Part shown: one piece after another, positions 17,370-26,853 of the stretch
Layout: every line of letters begins with the position of its first letter
Position numbering within the stretch: position 1 is the stretch's first letter
Assembly: GCF_003352005.1 (NCBI RefSeq)
Contig: NZ_CP024848.1
Span: forward strand, 3,543,001-3,607,000
Source: Oceanobacillus zhaokaii
GTDB taxonomy: Bacteria; Bacillota; Bacilli; Bacillales; Amphibacillaceae
Length of the DNA: 64,000 nt
Direction: 5' to 3'
Made by a program: the position numbers and the translations under genes
Notes under the pieces: generated by a model
Databases searched by the model: none
The model's input: only the letters and a program-made list of their open reading frames with translations
Told to the model about the DNA's origin: nothing

Positions 17370-18413
17370 TTAGTGGTTTAATTGTTTTAACTCACAAAGT
17401 GGCAGCTTAGAGAAAAAATGATCGCTTTGCTTATCCATAAAATACAAATAAGATTTAAGAAGTAATTGTTTATCTCGTTTTGCTTTGCCAAGGTAATAAA
17501 TTTGAAACGGCGTGTTCAGTGGCAATTCGTTTAGTATTTCAATCGCCTTGTCATTATTCCCTTTGGCTATCTCGATATGGGCTTGTTCACTTTTATCTTG
17601 GGTTGAAATATTTTCCACTTGGTTGAAATGAGCAGAAAGGAATGGAATATTATGCTGTTCAATAATATTTACTGCTAAATCATAATGATACTTTTTAGAA
17701 ATTCTCAACGCTTCTGAAAGATGATACATTCCGCTTTCCAATGATTCGAATGTATAGGACAATCCTAATTTAATATGGACATCGACATGAATAAACGGAT
17801 TTAATGTTTCTTTAAGCGTTTGATACGCAAATCTTCTTGCAGTAATTAGTTCATTTTGCTTCATAAAGTATATTAGTGATAGCTGCTGAATCCGAATTTT
17901 AAAGTAAGAGACTAATAATCGATCCTCGATAACCGAGAATAATTGCTGATACGTTGTTAAAATATATCCCAATTTGTCAACTCGATTCATATAATAATAA
18001 CAATACGCCTTTGCGATTTCTATCAAGCAGATTAATTCTGGGTCACTTGTCTTGGACTGATTCAATTTTGGCAGAATGGTGTATGCAAGCTCTCCGTTTT
18101 TCTTCAAATTCATCATGAGTTGGTAAATGTCTGCCCATTGATTATTCGAGAAATACGTCGATTCTTTATTTTTCTTTATCAGTTTCATTAAATCATCAAA
18201 ATAGCCATGAAGATATAAGAATTCCATCCCTTTTTTCTGAATGTCCAGTGAGGATGACTGTAAGCAAAACCTTCTTGTCAACTCAGTAATTGATTCTGAA
18301 CTCTCCTCCAGTAAAAAAAAATTGTGAAGCTGTTCCAAGGTTAATTCGTATTTCGTTGATAACAAACTACCATAAACCTCCAACAATATCCTCTCCTCAT
18401 AGAAAACTAGCAT
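17370..18413 (-). CDS. AimR-family peptide-pheromone receptor, chromosomal
   Basis: A 347-residue helical-repeat protein that resembles AimR, the arbitrium receptor of SPbeta-group phages, which binds a short secreted peptide and controls transcription. Matching regions include RRFCLQSSSLDIQKKGMEF near 46, the helical repeats around FMKQNELITARRFAYQTL near 185, HIEIAKGNNDKAIEILNELP near 281, and the C-terminal FFSKLPLCELKQL. By my recollection of phi3T AimR, the alignable part begins inside its N-terminal helix-turn-helix, so about the first 30 residues of the DNA-binding region appear to be missing. The ATG at 18413 has a weak ribosome site; GAGGAGAGG just inside the gene could instead serve TTG codons at 18386 or 18383. 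No phage genes are nearby; spoIIID and spoIIQ flank it. Other RRNPP-type receptors remain an alternative. Confidence 0.7.
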   Translation of the reverse strand: MLVFYEERILLEVYGSLLSTKYELTLEQLHNFFLLEESSESITELTRRFCLQSSSLDIQKKGMEFLYLHGYFDDLMKLIKKNKESTYFSNNQWADIYQLMMNLKKNGELAYTILPKLNQSKTSDPELICLIEIAKAYCYYYMNRVDKLGYILTTYQQLFSVIEDRLLVSYFKIRIQQLSLIYFMKQNELITARRFAYQTLKETLNPFIHVDVHIKLGLSYTFESLESGMYHLSEALRISKKYHYDLAVNIIEQHNIPFLSAHFNQVENISTQDKSEQAHIEIAKGNNDKAIEILNELPLNTPFQIYYLGKAKRDKQLLLKSYLYFMDKQSDHFFSKLPLCELKQLNH

Positions 18414-18782
18414 TCGATCAAACTCTTATGCAACATCCTTGTACCAGTCATTAGATAAGAAACGTTGTATTTACTTATCCAGCAAAATTATCATTTCAGC
18501 ATAACGGACAATCTCACTGAATTACTTTATTAAATAATTTAATTTACCTACTATTGCCACAATATATTTTAACACATTGCTGAAAGAGAATTCTTATTAT
18601 CGTTCGACACTTTTCGCAGAGATTCAAGGTATTACTAAGTATCTAGCTTAGGTTATATATGTTTTTATTTAGCTTTTTGCAGCCCTCCATAAAGCACTAG
18701 CTAGAGGTTTCGAATTTATTCCAGAATGCTTTTATGATCGATAACGAAGAAACGTTAATATAGCGGAGTTTTACTTCGTTCA
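18414..18782. other. AT-rich region upstream of the AimR-like gene
   Basis: No open frame with a ribosome site in either direction. It presumably holds the promoter of the AimR-like gene; a TTAAAATATATTG stretch near 18560-18575 on the minus strand is a loose candidate. I found no clear palindromic operator. Confidence 0.4.
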
Positions 18783-18815
18783 TAAAAAATACTCTAGCAG
18801 CATTTGCTAGAGTAT
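18783..18815 (-). terminator. spoIIQ terminator
   Basis: ATACTCTAGCA (18789-18799) pairs perfectly with TGCTAGAGTAT (18805-18815), with six T on the minus strand. Confidence 0.9.
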
Positions 18816-18828
18816 CTCACAGTCTTTA

Positions 18829-19770
18829 TTATGCACCAGATGTATTTGATGAATCGTCTGTTTCTTCATTTGAATTTTCATCATCTACATCGTCACCTGC
18901 TGCTGGATCTTCTTCTGAAACATCCTCATCAGGATTTTCTTCTGAGTCAATTGGTTGCTCGGTTTCATCAGTAGATGTTTCATCAGTAGGCTCGTCTTCA
19001 GTTGCATCTGGATTATCAGCAGATTCCTGATTATCCGCTGCTTCTGGATTTTCTGCTGCTTCTTCTGTTACAGCGTCATTTAAACTGCTTACTGATTGAT
19101 TGAAAAAGCTTTCCGGATTCACTTCTTTACCATCTTTTCTTAACTCAAAATGAACATGTGCACCTTTGTCTTTTCCAAAAATACTCTTCCCTGCAGTACC
19201 AACTTCGTCACCTTGCTTCACTTTATCGCCAGCTGTAACAGCTACATTTTCCAGGCTTGAATAATATGTCGTAATATCATTTTCATGTGACATGATTACT
19301 ACATTTCCTAGAAGCGGATCCTCTTTCACCTCTGTTACTGTACCACTTAAAGCCGCTACGACATTAAATGTTTTAGCATCAGCAGATGCAATATCGACTC
19401 CTGTACTTTGATAGAACCGATTATTATGGAGAATCAAAGCATTTTCTCTATCTTCCTGTTCTGCATTGTAATCAAAAAATTTAGTTACGATTTCTGCTTG
19501 TTCTTGATCGGCTACAGGCATTTTAATTACTTCTTGTTGTTCTAAAACAGGCTCTGCATTATCTTCATTCGGTGTTGGTTGGTAATCACCCATACCTTGC
19601 TCGTTTTGGATGTCTGTCGCATCTGGAATTTGATTTTCCAAATTTTGATACCATACCACAGCAGAAAGAAGTAGTGCGGCAATCGTTAAATACAAAGCTG
19701 GGAAAAACCATTTTTTGCGGAAAATACGACTCCACTTATTTTTTGGAGTACCTTTGTTTTCTTCATTCAT
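18829..19770 (-). CDS. spoIIQ: Engulfment protein SpoIIQ (degenerate M23/LytM domain)
   Basis: A forespore membrane protein made under SigF. In B. subtilis it binds mother-cell SpoIIIAH across the septum and supports engulfment and the feeding channel. The 313 residues comprise a cytosolic basic start, one membrane segment (about 23-42), a LytM domain (about 115-215) and a long acidic tail rich in D, E, N and P. The first zinc-ligand His expected before GVDIA is Ser (QSTGVDIA), while the HVHFE pair is present; this matches the known loss of catalytic capacity in B. subtilis SpoIIQ. It is longer than the B. subtilis protein because of the tail. GAGGTGAT precedes the ATG. Confidence 0.93.
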   Translation of the reverse strand: MNEENKGTPKNKWSRIFRKKWFFPALYLTIAALLLSAVVWYQNLENQIPDATDIQNEQGMGDYQPTPNEDNAEPVLEQQEVIKMPVADQEQAEIVTKFFDYNAEQEDRENALILHNNRFYQSTGVDIASADAKTFNVVAALSGTVTEVKEDPLLGNVVIMSHENDITTYYSSLENVAVTAGDKVKQGDEVGTAGKSIFGKDKGAHVHFELRKDGKEVNPESFFNQSVSSLNDAVTEEAAENPEAADNQESADNPDATEDEPTDETSTDETEQPIDSEENPDEDVSEEDPAAGDDVDDENSNEETDDSSNTSGA

Positions 19771-20008
19771 TAGATCATCACCTCAACAACCATTCTGTTC
19801 AGAAAAAAGAAATTATATACATCCTAGTAAAAAAATTATTTGATTTTATGCATATTATTGTTGAATTAGGAGAAATTAAACCTTTCTGGGCGTGGACACT
19901 GGGGTATTGATTGGATGAATTAGTAGTTTAAGTGTCTGATTAAGGAAAGGTTTAATGTATTAAGAGGAGATAATCGGATTTACTATCATATTTTTAGTTC
20001 ATAACCGA

Positions 20009-20042
20009 CGAAAAAACCCTCGTTTATTTTGCAACGAGGGTT
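20009..20042 (-). terminator. spoIID terminator
   Basis: ACCCTCGTT pairs with AACGAGGGT, followed by six T on the minus strand. The hairpin spans the spoIID stop codon region. Confidence 0.85.
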
Positions 20043-21202
20043 GGTGCTGTATCTGTTACAGTATTTATTTCAACACCTTGATAGTAATGTTTTATTATTT
20101 CCTGATATGTTTTTCCTTCCATAGCCATTCCGTTTGCACCATATTGGCTCATGCCAACTCCATGCCCATTTCCCTTGGTTGTGAAAACTAGGTGATTATT
20201 ATTTTGGTCAATTTTGAAGTCATTCGATCGTAATTTTAGCTTATCGCGAATTTCCCTGCCAGAAAATGTATGGCCTTCAATCGCTAATTCTTTGACACGC
20301 CCACTTTCTGTACGTGTTATTTCTAAGTTTAGAGCAACACTTCTAGGTAGTTCTATTTGGAGAGCAGCCTCTACCTCGTCAATTGAAAACGTTCCTTGAT
20401 CGAGATATTTCGGTGATTCCTTATCCCAAGGGCTCTCCACACTGCGTAAATATGGAAGCTCATTTTCCCAATAGTCCTCAGAATTCTCTGTAAAACCATT
20501 ACTTGTTGAGAAAAACTGCGCAGTTATTGGTGCATCTTGATACGTGATAATTTCACCCTTCGTTGCATTTACAGCCTCTTTAATTTTATTCATATTCGCT
20601 GTAAAATTGCTTCCCCACTGTTTTTGCAAATCCAGCTCATTTTTATAAACCTGATGTGTGACAGTGTCAGTCAAATCGTATTCCGATCCCCTATTCCCAT
20701 GCAGCAAGTGATTAACGGTAAAAGTTCTCGCAGCGAGGGCCTGTGCCTTCAGAGCCTCGAGTTCAAATTCAATTGGCATTTCGGCTGCAACTACACCTGC
20801 AACATAGGTTTCTAATGGCAGATCTTCAACCGTTTCCGTGGCATGCCGCATTACTTCAATTGATAAAGGCGACTGTTCTATTTCAATTTCCTCTTTTTTC
20901 TCCATATCAATACTGCTTGCCTCCTGCTTATTTTCATTCCCAAATGGAACGACAACCAATGTTGGGATTACGAGAATAATCATCATTAAGCTGGCGAGAA
21001 TGATGATTGTCGGGGCTCTCCACACCCTGCTTCCCCTGTTAAAATGAATAGTGTTTCGATGCGTAAAGGGAATTATTTGCCGTTTAATCGGTTTGGCTTT
21101 ATTCCTATTTATACTAGCATCCTGTTTCCGCTTCTTTTGTAATTCCAAGATGCGGGCGACATTTTTTTGATTTGATTTATACGGTTTATTACTATTTTTC
21201 AA
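20024..21202 (-). CDS. spoIID: Stage II sporulation protein D, septal peptidoglycan lytic enzyme
   Basis: A membrane-bound lytic transglycosylase of the mother cell that acts with SpoIIP and SpoIIM to thin the septum and drive engulfment. About 392 residues: a basic cytosolic N-terminus (about 1-55), one membrane segment (about 57-82) and the SpoIID domain. The domain includes LPLETYVAGVVAAEMP near 128, with the catalytic-type Glu in AAEMP; ALKAQALAARTF; and GNGHGVGMSQYGANGMA near the end. I chose TTG at 21200-21202, since GGGGGG lies 7 bases upstream; the frame to 21250 is not supported. The cytosolic leader makes it roughly 50 residues longer than B. subtilis SpoIID. Confidence 0.93.
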   Translation of the reverse strand: MKNSNKPYKSNQKNVARILELQKKRKQDASINRNKAKPIKRQIIPFTHRNTIHFNRGSRVWRAPTIIILASLMMIILVIPTLVVVPFGNENKQEASSIDMEKKEEIEIEQSPLSIEVMRHATETVEDLPLETYVAGVVAAEMPIEFELEALKAQALAARTFTVNHLLHGNRGSEYDLTDTVTHQVYKNELDLQKQWGSNFTANMNKIKEAVNATKGEIITYQDAPITAQFFSTSNGFTENSEDYWENELPYLRSVESPWDKESPKYLDQGTFSIDEVEAALQIELPRSVALNLEITRTESGRVKELAIEGHTFSGREIRDKLKLRSNDFKIDQNNNHLVFTTKGNGHGVGMSQYGANGMAMEGKTYQEIIKHYYQGVEINTVTDTAPTLVAK

Positions 21203-21679
21203 ATTCTTCCCCCCTTTGCATTTGTGTAATTGGCTAATTTGCTCTACCATCTACACTATTAATCTATACAAAAAAGAGTAGAATTAGACCATAAAAATTA
21301 TATCATCCTGTCCATATTCCATTTTTTGATGATACTGTTTTGATGTAAACCTTGCACAAGCTTAGGTAAGCAATTGTTCTCCGGCCGGCCGCTCCGAAAA
21401 TACACTTCGCTTTCCGCGGGGAGCTGGTGAGCCGTCTTGTGCTGGCGCACTTCGAAGTCTCACCTAGGCTCTTCTTCCCGTAGGAGTCTTCGTGTATTTT
21501 CTCCGCTGGGGTTTTGCGAGTGAAAATTAGTTGTCTATCTTGATGTCACATCAAACTACATAAGTCTTCACTACGAAAAGTGATTACTCAGACCGAAAAT
21601 TAACATCGCATATGCTGCAGTTTATATAAACAATGACAAATATTGCGGTAAAAGTCTTTGTTGATGGATTCCATCATGC
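21203..21679. other. Intergenic region between oppF-like gene and spoIID
   Basis: It holds a family 1 repeat (21391-21520). The remainder is AT-rich sequence that should include the spoIID promoter; I see no gene. Confidence 0.6.
21391..21520 (+). repeat. 130-bp inverted-end repeat, family 1, copy 2
   Basis: Full-length copy: GCTCCGAAAATACACTTCGC at the left, GGTGAGCC / CTCACC arms around GTGCTGGCGCAC, and CGTGTATTTTCTCCGCTGGG at the right. GGCCGGCC lies immediately before it. Confidence 0.85.
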
Positions 21680-22684
21680 TTAGGAAATCGTCAATTTAAT
21701 CGGTGATTCCTTTTCACTGGAAGATTCCCTATATAAATGGCAAGCTACAAAGTGGCTTGGTTCAACTTCTTGCCATTTGGGCTTTTCTATTGCACAGATG
21801 TCCATAGCCATTGGACAGCGCGTTCGAAATACACAGCCACTCGGAGGATTGATTGGGCTTGGTAAGTCTCCTTTAAGTATGATACGTTCCCTGCTTTCTT
21901 CAATGTCAGGGTCTGGAATTGGAATTGCTGATAACAATGCTTGGGTATAAGGATGGAGTGCATTGTCATATAGCTGATCACTACTCGTTAGCTCTACCAT
22001 ATTCCCTAAATACATAACACCGATTCGATCTGAGAATTGCCTCACCATCGCTAAATCATGAGCAATAAATAAAAAAGTTAATCCTTTTTCAGCTTGGAGC
22101 CTTTTGAGCAGATTAACAACCTGAGCCTGTACTGACACATCCAGTGCAGAAATTGGTTCATCAGCAATAATAAATTCAGGATCTAAGGCTAGTGCACGAG
22201 CGATACCAATTCGTTGCCTCTGCCCGCCGCTAAATTCATGTGGATAACGATTGATATGATCGCGACTTAATCCCACTTCTTCTAAAAGCTCATAAACTTG
22301 TTCTAATTGTTCTCGTTTGTTTTTAAAGATCTTATGTATTTCCATCGGTTCAGAAATAACTTCGCGAACAGTTGAACGGGGATTTAAAGACGCATATGGG
22401 TCTTGAAATATCATCTGCATTTTTCGATGAAAGGAAAATTTATTCTTCTCTTTTAATTCATGGACATTCTCACCTGCAAATATTACATCGCCAGCTGTTT
22501 TGTCGTAAAGTCCCATAATTGTTCTGCCAATGGTTGATTTTCCACATCCGGATTCTCCAACTAGTCCGAATGTTTCTCCTTTGTTAATGGAGAAGCTAAC
22601 ATCATCGACGGCTTGTAAGATTTGTCCATTGCCAACTGAAAAGTGTTTCTTTAAGTTTTTCACTTCGAGTATCTTTTCTCCCAT
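21680..22684 (-). CDS. Peptide ABC transporter ATP-binding protein (OppF/DppF type)
   Basis: Second ATPase of a di/oligopeptide importer, about 334 residues. Walker [13 protein letters not shown] is near residue 41, the signature [14 protein letters not shown] near 147, Walker B EFIIADEP near 169, and the family's C-terminal Cys-containing [15 protein letters not shown] near 293, seen in peptide transporters. The ATG at 22684 has AGGGGG about 7 bases upstream, so residues of a longer frame are dropped. It lies about 480 bases beyond the LD-carboxypeptidase gene, behind a repeat, instead of next to oppD as usual. It probably completes the oppB-C-D-A transporter. Confidence 0.9.
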   Translation of the reverse strand: MGEKILEVKNLKKHFSVGNGQILQAVDDVSFSINKGETFGLVGESGCGKSTIGRTIMGLYDKTAGDVIFAGENVHELKEKNKFSFHRKMQMIFQDPYASLNPRSTVREVISEPMEIHKIFKNKREQLEQVYELLEEVGLSRDHINRYPHEFSGGQRQRIGIARALALDPEFIIADEPISALDVSVQAQVVNLLKRLQAEKGLTFLFIAHDLAMVRQFSDRIGVMYLGNMVELTSSDQLYDNALHPYTQALLSAIPIPDPDIEESRERIILKGDLPSPINPPSGCVFRTRCPMAMDICAIEKPKWQEVEPSHFVACHLYRESSSEKESPIKLTIS

Positions 22685-23162
22685 TTCTCTTCCCCCTGTC
22701 TTCTTCCCGGTGCCAGTTTGTAACATAGACTCTTTCATACTTTTTATTCTATAAATTGTTTCTTTTTAATATAATGAGTACTCTCAGGCATGTCGCTCCA
22801 GCAATACACTACGCTTTCCGCGGGCGGCTGGTGAGCCTCTTTGTGCTAACGCACTTCAGAGTCTCACCGAGGCCTTTCCTCCCGCAGGAGTCTCCGTGTA
22901 TTACTTCCGCTAAAATTGAGCGTTTACTATTGTTTATCCACCTTTTTGATGTATAAGATCAAAACCGTTAAGTGGTAGATAGTATCTTCCATAGAAAGCA
23001 AATTTCCCACTAGTTCTCATTTTTATCAATTGTTGATTATAATGTGAACTAATATTTATCAAATAATCTAACTTGTTCATTATCATTCATTAATTCTAAA
23101 TATCATTGGATATAAAATTAAATCAAACGTTTGTTTTAATTACTAGATTATTGTTTCTTTTA
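22685..23162. other. Intergenic region splitting oppF-like gene from its operon
   Basis: A family 1 repeat (22794-22920) plus about 240 bases of AT-rich DNA with no gene. It may contain a separate promoter for the oppF-like gene. Confidence 0.55.
22794..22920 (+). repeat. 130-bp inverted-end repeat, family 1, copy 3
   Basis: CGCTCCAGCAATACACTACGC start, CTGGTGAGCC centre and GTGTATTACTTCCGC end. It is slightly diverged from copies 2 and 5. Confidence 0.85.
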
Positions 23163-24080
23163 TCACATAACACCAGGTTGAATAACGAGTGTCTTATCAT
23201 TTGTTGATAGTTTTGCCTTTGCCCCCAGTGGAACGGAGAAATGGGGCAGGCAATGACCTATCTTGAATCCACTTATAACTGGAATTGTTAGTTCCGCAAA
23301 GTAATGGTGAAAAACCTGTTCGATGGTTAAGGAGCTTGGTAATTTTGACTCCGCATCTGCAAAATCACCGACAACAATTCCTGCTGCATCTGCTAGTTTC
23401 CCTGCTAACTTTAATTGATTTAGCATTCCGTCTATCTTGTATGGTTCCTCACCGATATCTTCTATTAATAGTAACTTATCTTTTACATCCAGTTCATACG
23501 GTGTGCCGATTGAACTTACTATTAATGATAGATTTCCACCGACTAGCTGTCCCTCTGCTACTCCTTCTGTGACAACTTTCAGGGGAGAAACTGTTTCAGA
23601 ATAAGTTAAAATAGTTGGTTCAAACAATTGTTTAAATAACGATCCTGATAAGGAATCAAAATTATTTTTACTAATATCCGAGCTTAGCATTGGTCCGTGA
23701 AAGGTGATTAGTCCTGTTTCTTGGCGAATAGCCGTATGTAAATAAGTAATGTCACTATAACCCCAGATAATCTTAGGGTTTTGTTTAATTAACTCAAAAT
23801 CAAGATATGGTGTGATTCTTGCTGTTCCATAACCACCACGTGCACAAAATAGCGCTTTAATACTCCGGTCAGCAATCATTTCATGAAAGTCCATTAAACG
23901 TTCTTCATCTGTTCCAGCTAAATAGCCATGTATCCTATTAAGATGTTCACTAAATTTGACCTGTAGTCCCATTGCTTGGAAAAATGAAATGGCTTTGCTT
24001 GTATTTTCTAAATCTGGTGGACCTGCTGGTGCAATTACACCAATTCTATCCCCTTTTTCTAAGTGCATTGGATAAAGCAT
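23163..24080 (-). CDS. LD-carboxypeptidase, peptidase family S66
   Basis: Cleaves the L-D bond between meso-DAP and terminal D-Ala in murein tetrapeptides during wall recycling, in the cytosol (no signal peptide). The 305 residues carry the nucleophile region GYSDITYL (Ser109), HGPMLSSD near 126, the acid EDIGEEPYKID near 205, and the His of FKIGHCLPHF near 280. GGAGG is 7 bases before the ATG. It lies behind the peptide permease genes, as B. subtilis ykfA follows the dpp operon, which suggests that the permease brings in murein peptides. Confidence 0.92.
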   Translation of the reverse strand: MLYPMHLEKGDRIGVIAPAGPPDLENTSKAISFFQAMGLQVKFSEHLNRIHGYLAGTDEERLMDFHEMIADRSIKALFCARGGYGTARITPYLDFELIKQNPKIIWGYSDITYLHTAIRQETGLITFHGPMLSSDISKNNFDSLSGSLFKQLFEPTILTYSETVSPLKVVTEGVAEGQLVGGNLSLIVSSIGTPYELDVKDKLLLIEDIGEEPYKIDGMLNQLKLAGKLADAAGIVVGDFADAESKLPSSLTIEQVFHHYFAELTIPVISGFKIGHCLPHFSVPLGAKAKLSTNDKTLVIQPGVM

Positions 24081-24109
24081 GGCTCAACCTCCACTTTGAA
24101 ACATTTTAT

Positions 24110-24141
24110 AGGATGGTCCATTAATGTAATGGACCACCCTA
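24110..24141 (-). terminator. Hairpin between oppA-like gene and LD-carboxypeptidase gene
   Basis: AGGGTGGTCCAT pairs with ATGGACCATCCT, with one wobble pair, without a proper T run. It is more likely a read-through hairpin or mRNA stabiliser for the substrate-binding protein gene than a full terminator. Confidence 0.6.
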
Positions 24142-24163
24142 TGTTTATATTACCATTTCTTAA

Positions 24164-25825
24164 TTATTGTTTATCTGCATATTTTAAATCAAAATAGCCA
24201 ACAGGGTGACGGAGTATTCCAGAAATATTATCTGCTTCCAGCACTACTGTATTATAGTAGCGAATCGGCATAATTATCATTTCTTCAGCAAGCAATTTTT
24301 CTGCTTCATATAAATACTGCCAGCGCTTTTCTTCGTCTGTCTCTGTTTTCCCCTTTTCAATCAATTCATCATATTCCGCATTAGACCAGCCTGTGCGGTT
24401 CATATAGGAATCTGTAACAAAGCTCTCAAGGAAATTCACTGGATCATTATAATCGTTTAGAAATGAGCTACGGGAAAATTGGAGCTCAAGATTTTGCTGT
24501 GCTTCCGAGAACACATTCCATTCTTGATTTTCTAACGTTACATCTACTCCTAGGTTTTCACTAAACATGTTTTGCAATGTTTCTGCTACAGCTTTATTCG
24601 TGTCCGTTGTATTATATGATAGGACAATCGGTGGTAATGTATCGTATCCTTCCTCTGCCATGCCTTCCTCAAGAAGCTGTTTCGCTTGATCTGGATCAAA
24701 TGGTACAAGATCACCATTTACATCTCGGAAGTCTTCTCCTGATGGGCTAGTGAAACCAGGAGATACAAAGGCAAACGCAGGCTCTACTCCATTTTTCACT
24801 ACAAATTCCGTAATATCCTGTCGATTGGCAGCTAAAGCAAACGCCTGTCTGATTTTCTTATTTTGAAACGGCTCTTCATTAACATTAAAGCGATAGAATT
24901 CAAGTCCACCAGTATTACCAATATAAACATTATCTCCATCAATCAGCTGGTCAGAAAGTTCTGCAGGAATGGTCGCTGTATCAAGTTCTCCACTTTGAAA
25001 CATTTGATACTGGGTATTCGTATCATTTACCATTGCGAAATGGACCTTATCCAGCTTCACTGTATCTGCATCCCAATATTCCCGATTTTTTGCGAAGACC
25101 ATTTCACTATTATGCTCCCATGATTCGAGCTTGAATGGGCCATTTGCTACGAATGACTCTGCCTCCGCATGCCATGATGGATTTTCTTCAGCTACCTTAT
25201 GGTTAATCGGGAAAAATGCTGGATTTGTCAGCAAATCCAAGAAAAATCCTGTCGGCGCTGCAAGAACAACCTCCAATGTTTTCTCGTCCAAAGCGGTAAT
25301 CGCAACATCGTCAGCTGTTCCTTCTCCATTATTGAAAGCTTCTGCTCCCTCAATGAAATATGCCAAGAATGCTGCTGGAGATGGTGGTGTTGTCGCTGGA
25401 TCAAGCATGAGCTTCCATGCATATACAAAATCTTCAGCCACAACTGGATCCCCATTTGACCAATTAGCATCCTCACGTATATGGAAAGTGTAGGTTAATC
25501 CATCCTCGGATACGTCCCAGTCCTCAGCCACCCCTGCTGCAGCTATTGAATCTTGATCAAGACGTGTCAATCCTTCCATCAAATTATTTAACGGATCCCA
25601 GGAAACGGCGTCAAAACCAATTGAAGGGTTTAACGAAGTCGGTTCAATGGTATTATTAATGTGGAGCACTTTCTCTCCTGCTTCACCCTCTTTTTCTTGT
25701 TCTGTCCCTTCCTCAGTTGGTGGTGCTTCTTCTGCTGGGTCCTCTCCTGCATTCTCGTTTGCTGTACATGCCGCTAGAACTAGTACTGCAAAGACCGTAA
25801 GTAGAAATATGATAAACTTTTTCAT
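24164..25825 (-). CDS. Peptide ABC transporter substrate-binding lipoprotein (OppA/DppE type)
   Basis: Extracellular solute-binding protein of family 5 that captures peptides for the permease. The 553 residues begin with a lipoprotein signal (LTVFAVLVLAAC, lipid Cys at 20), then an acidic Glu-rich linker to about residue 50. The bilobal binding domain contains LTYTFHIREDANWSNGDPV near 118 and the family-typical ending near YYNTVVLEADNISG. GGGGGCAGAAGG precedes the ATG. Downstream of oppD by 18 bases, it is clearly operonic. Substrate specificity is inferred as murein or short peptides from the neighbouring LD-carboxypeptidase. Confidence 0.92.
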   Translation of the reverse strand: MKKFIIFLLTVFAVLVLAACTANENAGEDPAEEAPPTEEGTEQEKEGEAGEKVLHINNTIEPTSLNPSIGFDAVSWDPLNNLMEGLTRLDQDSIAAAGVAEDWDVSEDGLTYTFHIREDANWSNGDPVVAEDFVYAWKLMLDPATTPPSPAAFLAYFIEGAEAFNNGEGTADDVAITALDEKTLEVVLAAPTGFFLDLLTNPAFFPINHKVAEENPSWHAEAESFVANGPFKLESWEHNSEMVFAKNREYWDADTVKLDKVHFAMVNDTNTQYQMFQSGELDTATIPAELSDQLIDGDNVYIGNTGGLEFYRFNVNEEPFQNKKIRQAFALAANRQDITEFVVKNGVEPAFAFVSPGFTSPSGEDFRDVNGDLVPFDPDQAKQLLEEGMAEEGYDTLPPIVLSYNTTDTNKAVAETLQNMFSENLGVDVTLENQEWNVFSEAQQNLELQFSRSSFLNDYNDPVNFLESFVTDSYMNRTGWSNAEYDELIEKGKTETDEEKRWQYLYEAEKLLAEEMIIMPIRYYNTVVLEADNISGILRHPVGYFDLKYADKQ

Positions 25826-25843
25826 CCTTCTGCCCCCTTACAA

Positions 25844-26845
25844 TTATTTTGAAACAGTTGCAGCTATAAGCTGCTTCGCCCGTTCATCCTGTAACCAACA
25901 ATCTACTTTATGTGTGTCGGTTAACTTAGACTCTCCAGGATAAACTTTATCACACACCTCCATTGCGAATGGACATCTGGCAGTGAATGCACAGCCCTTC
26001 GGAGGTGAGAATAAATCTGGTGGTGTTCCATTTATCGGAATCAATTCACCTTTTATATCCAATCGTGGTACAGATTGTAATAATCCCTTTGTATACGGGT
26101 GCTCTGGGTGATAAAAAATATCCCGTTTCGTACCTGTTTCGATGATCCTCCCTGCATACATTACCGCAATTCGATCCGCAATTTTTGCAACGACACCTAA
26201 ATCATGGGTAATTAATATGATGGAAATCCCTGTTGCCTCTTGAATTTTTCCAAATAACTCCAGTATTTGCGCTTGGATTGTCACATCAAGTGCTGTTGTT
26301 GGTTCATCGGCAATCAATAATTCCGGTTCACATATTAGTGCAATTGCAATCACAATTCGTTGACGCATTCCACCACTAAATTGATGGGGATATTGCTTTA
26401 GTCTTTCCTCAGGATTCGGGATACCTACAAGGTTCATCATCTCTATTGCCTTGTTTTTTGCCTCATGTGCAGATACTTGATGATGATCGCGTAATCCCTC
26501 CATTAATTGTGTCCCTATTGTTAACGTTGGATTTAATGCAGTCATCGGATCCTGGAATATCATGGAAATATCTACTCCACGTATCGAACGCATCTTTTTC
26601 TCGCCTAATTTTGTTAAATCCTTTCCTTTAAAATTGATTTTCCCCATGGAGATTTTTCCAGGTGGATCAGGAATCAATCTCATAATCGCATTTGATGTCA
26701 CGCTTTTTCCACATCCAGATTCACCAACGATTGCCAAAGTCTCACCTTTATTTAAATAAAAGTTCACTCCTCTTACAGCCTTTACTGTTCCACCATAGGT
26801 AGAGAATGTGACGTGTAAGTTTTCTACTTCGAGAATTCTTTCCAA
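25844..26845 (-). CDS. Peptide ABC transporter ATP-binding protein (OppD/DppD type)
   Basis: ATPase subunit, 333 residues. Walker [19 protein letters not shown] is near 37, the signature SGGMRQRIVIAIAL near 155, Walker B ELLIADEPTTALD near 175, the switch His in LITHDLG, and a C-terminal GCAFTARCPFAMEVC cysteine block. The start is TTG at 26843-26845. It follows oppC by 8 bases. Confidence 0.92.
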   Translation of the reverse strand: MERILEVENLHVTFSTYGGTVKAVRGVNFYLNKGETLAIVGESGCGKSVTSNAIMRLIPDPPGKISMGKINFKGKDLTKLGEKKMRSIRGVDISMIFQDPMTALNPTLTIGTQLMEGLRDHHQVSAHEAKNKAIEMMNLVGIPNPEERLKQYPHQFSGGMRQRIVIAIALICEPELLIADEPTTALDVTIQAQILELFGKIQEATGISIILITHDLGVVAKIADRIAVMYAGRIIETGTKRDIFYHPEHPYTKGLLQSVPRLDIKGELIPINGTPPDLFSPPKGCAFTARCPFAMEVCDKVYPGESKLTDTHKVDCWLQDERAKQLIAATVSK

Positions 26846-26853
26846 TTTGACAC

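Noticed and set aside
17260..17370. Plus-strand small RNA with TATAAT and a downstream hairpin
   Set aside because: No acceptable -35 hexamer at normal spacing; kept only as a remark under the intergenic feature.
22756..22956. Plus-strand 66-codon frame
   Set aside because: A translation of the family 1 repeat; typical of spurious repeat-derived proteins.
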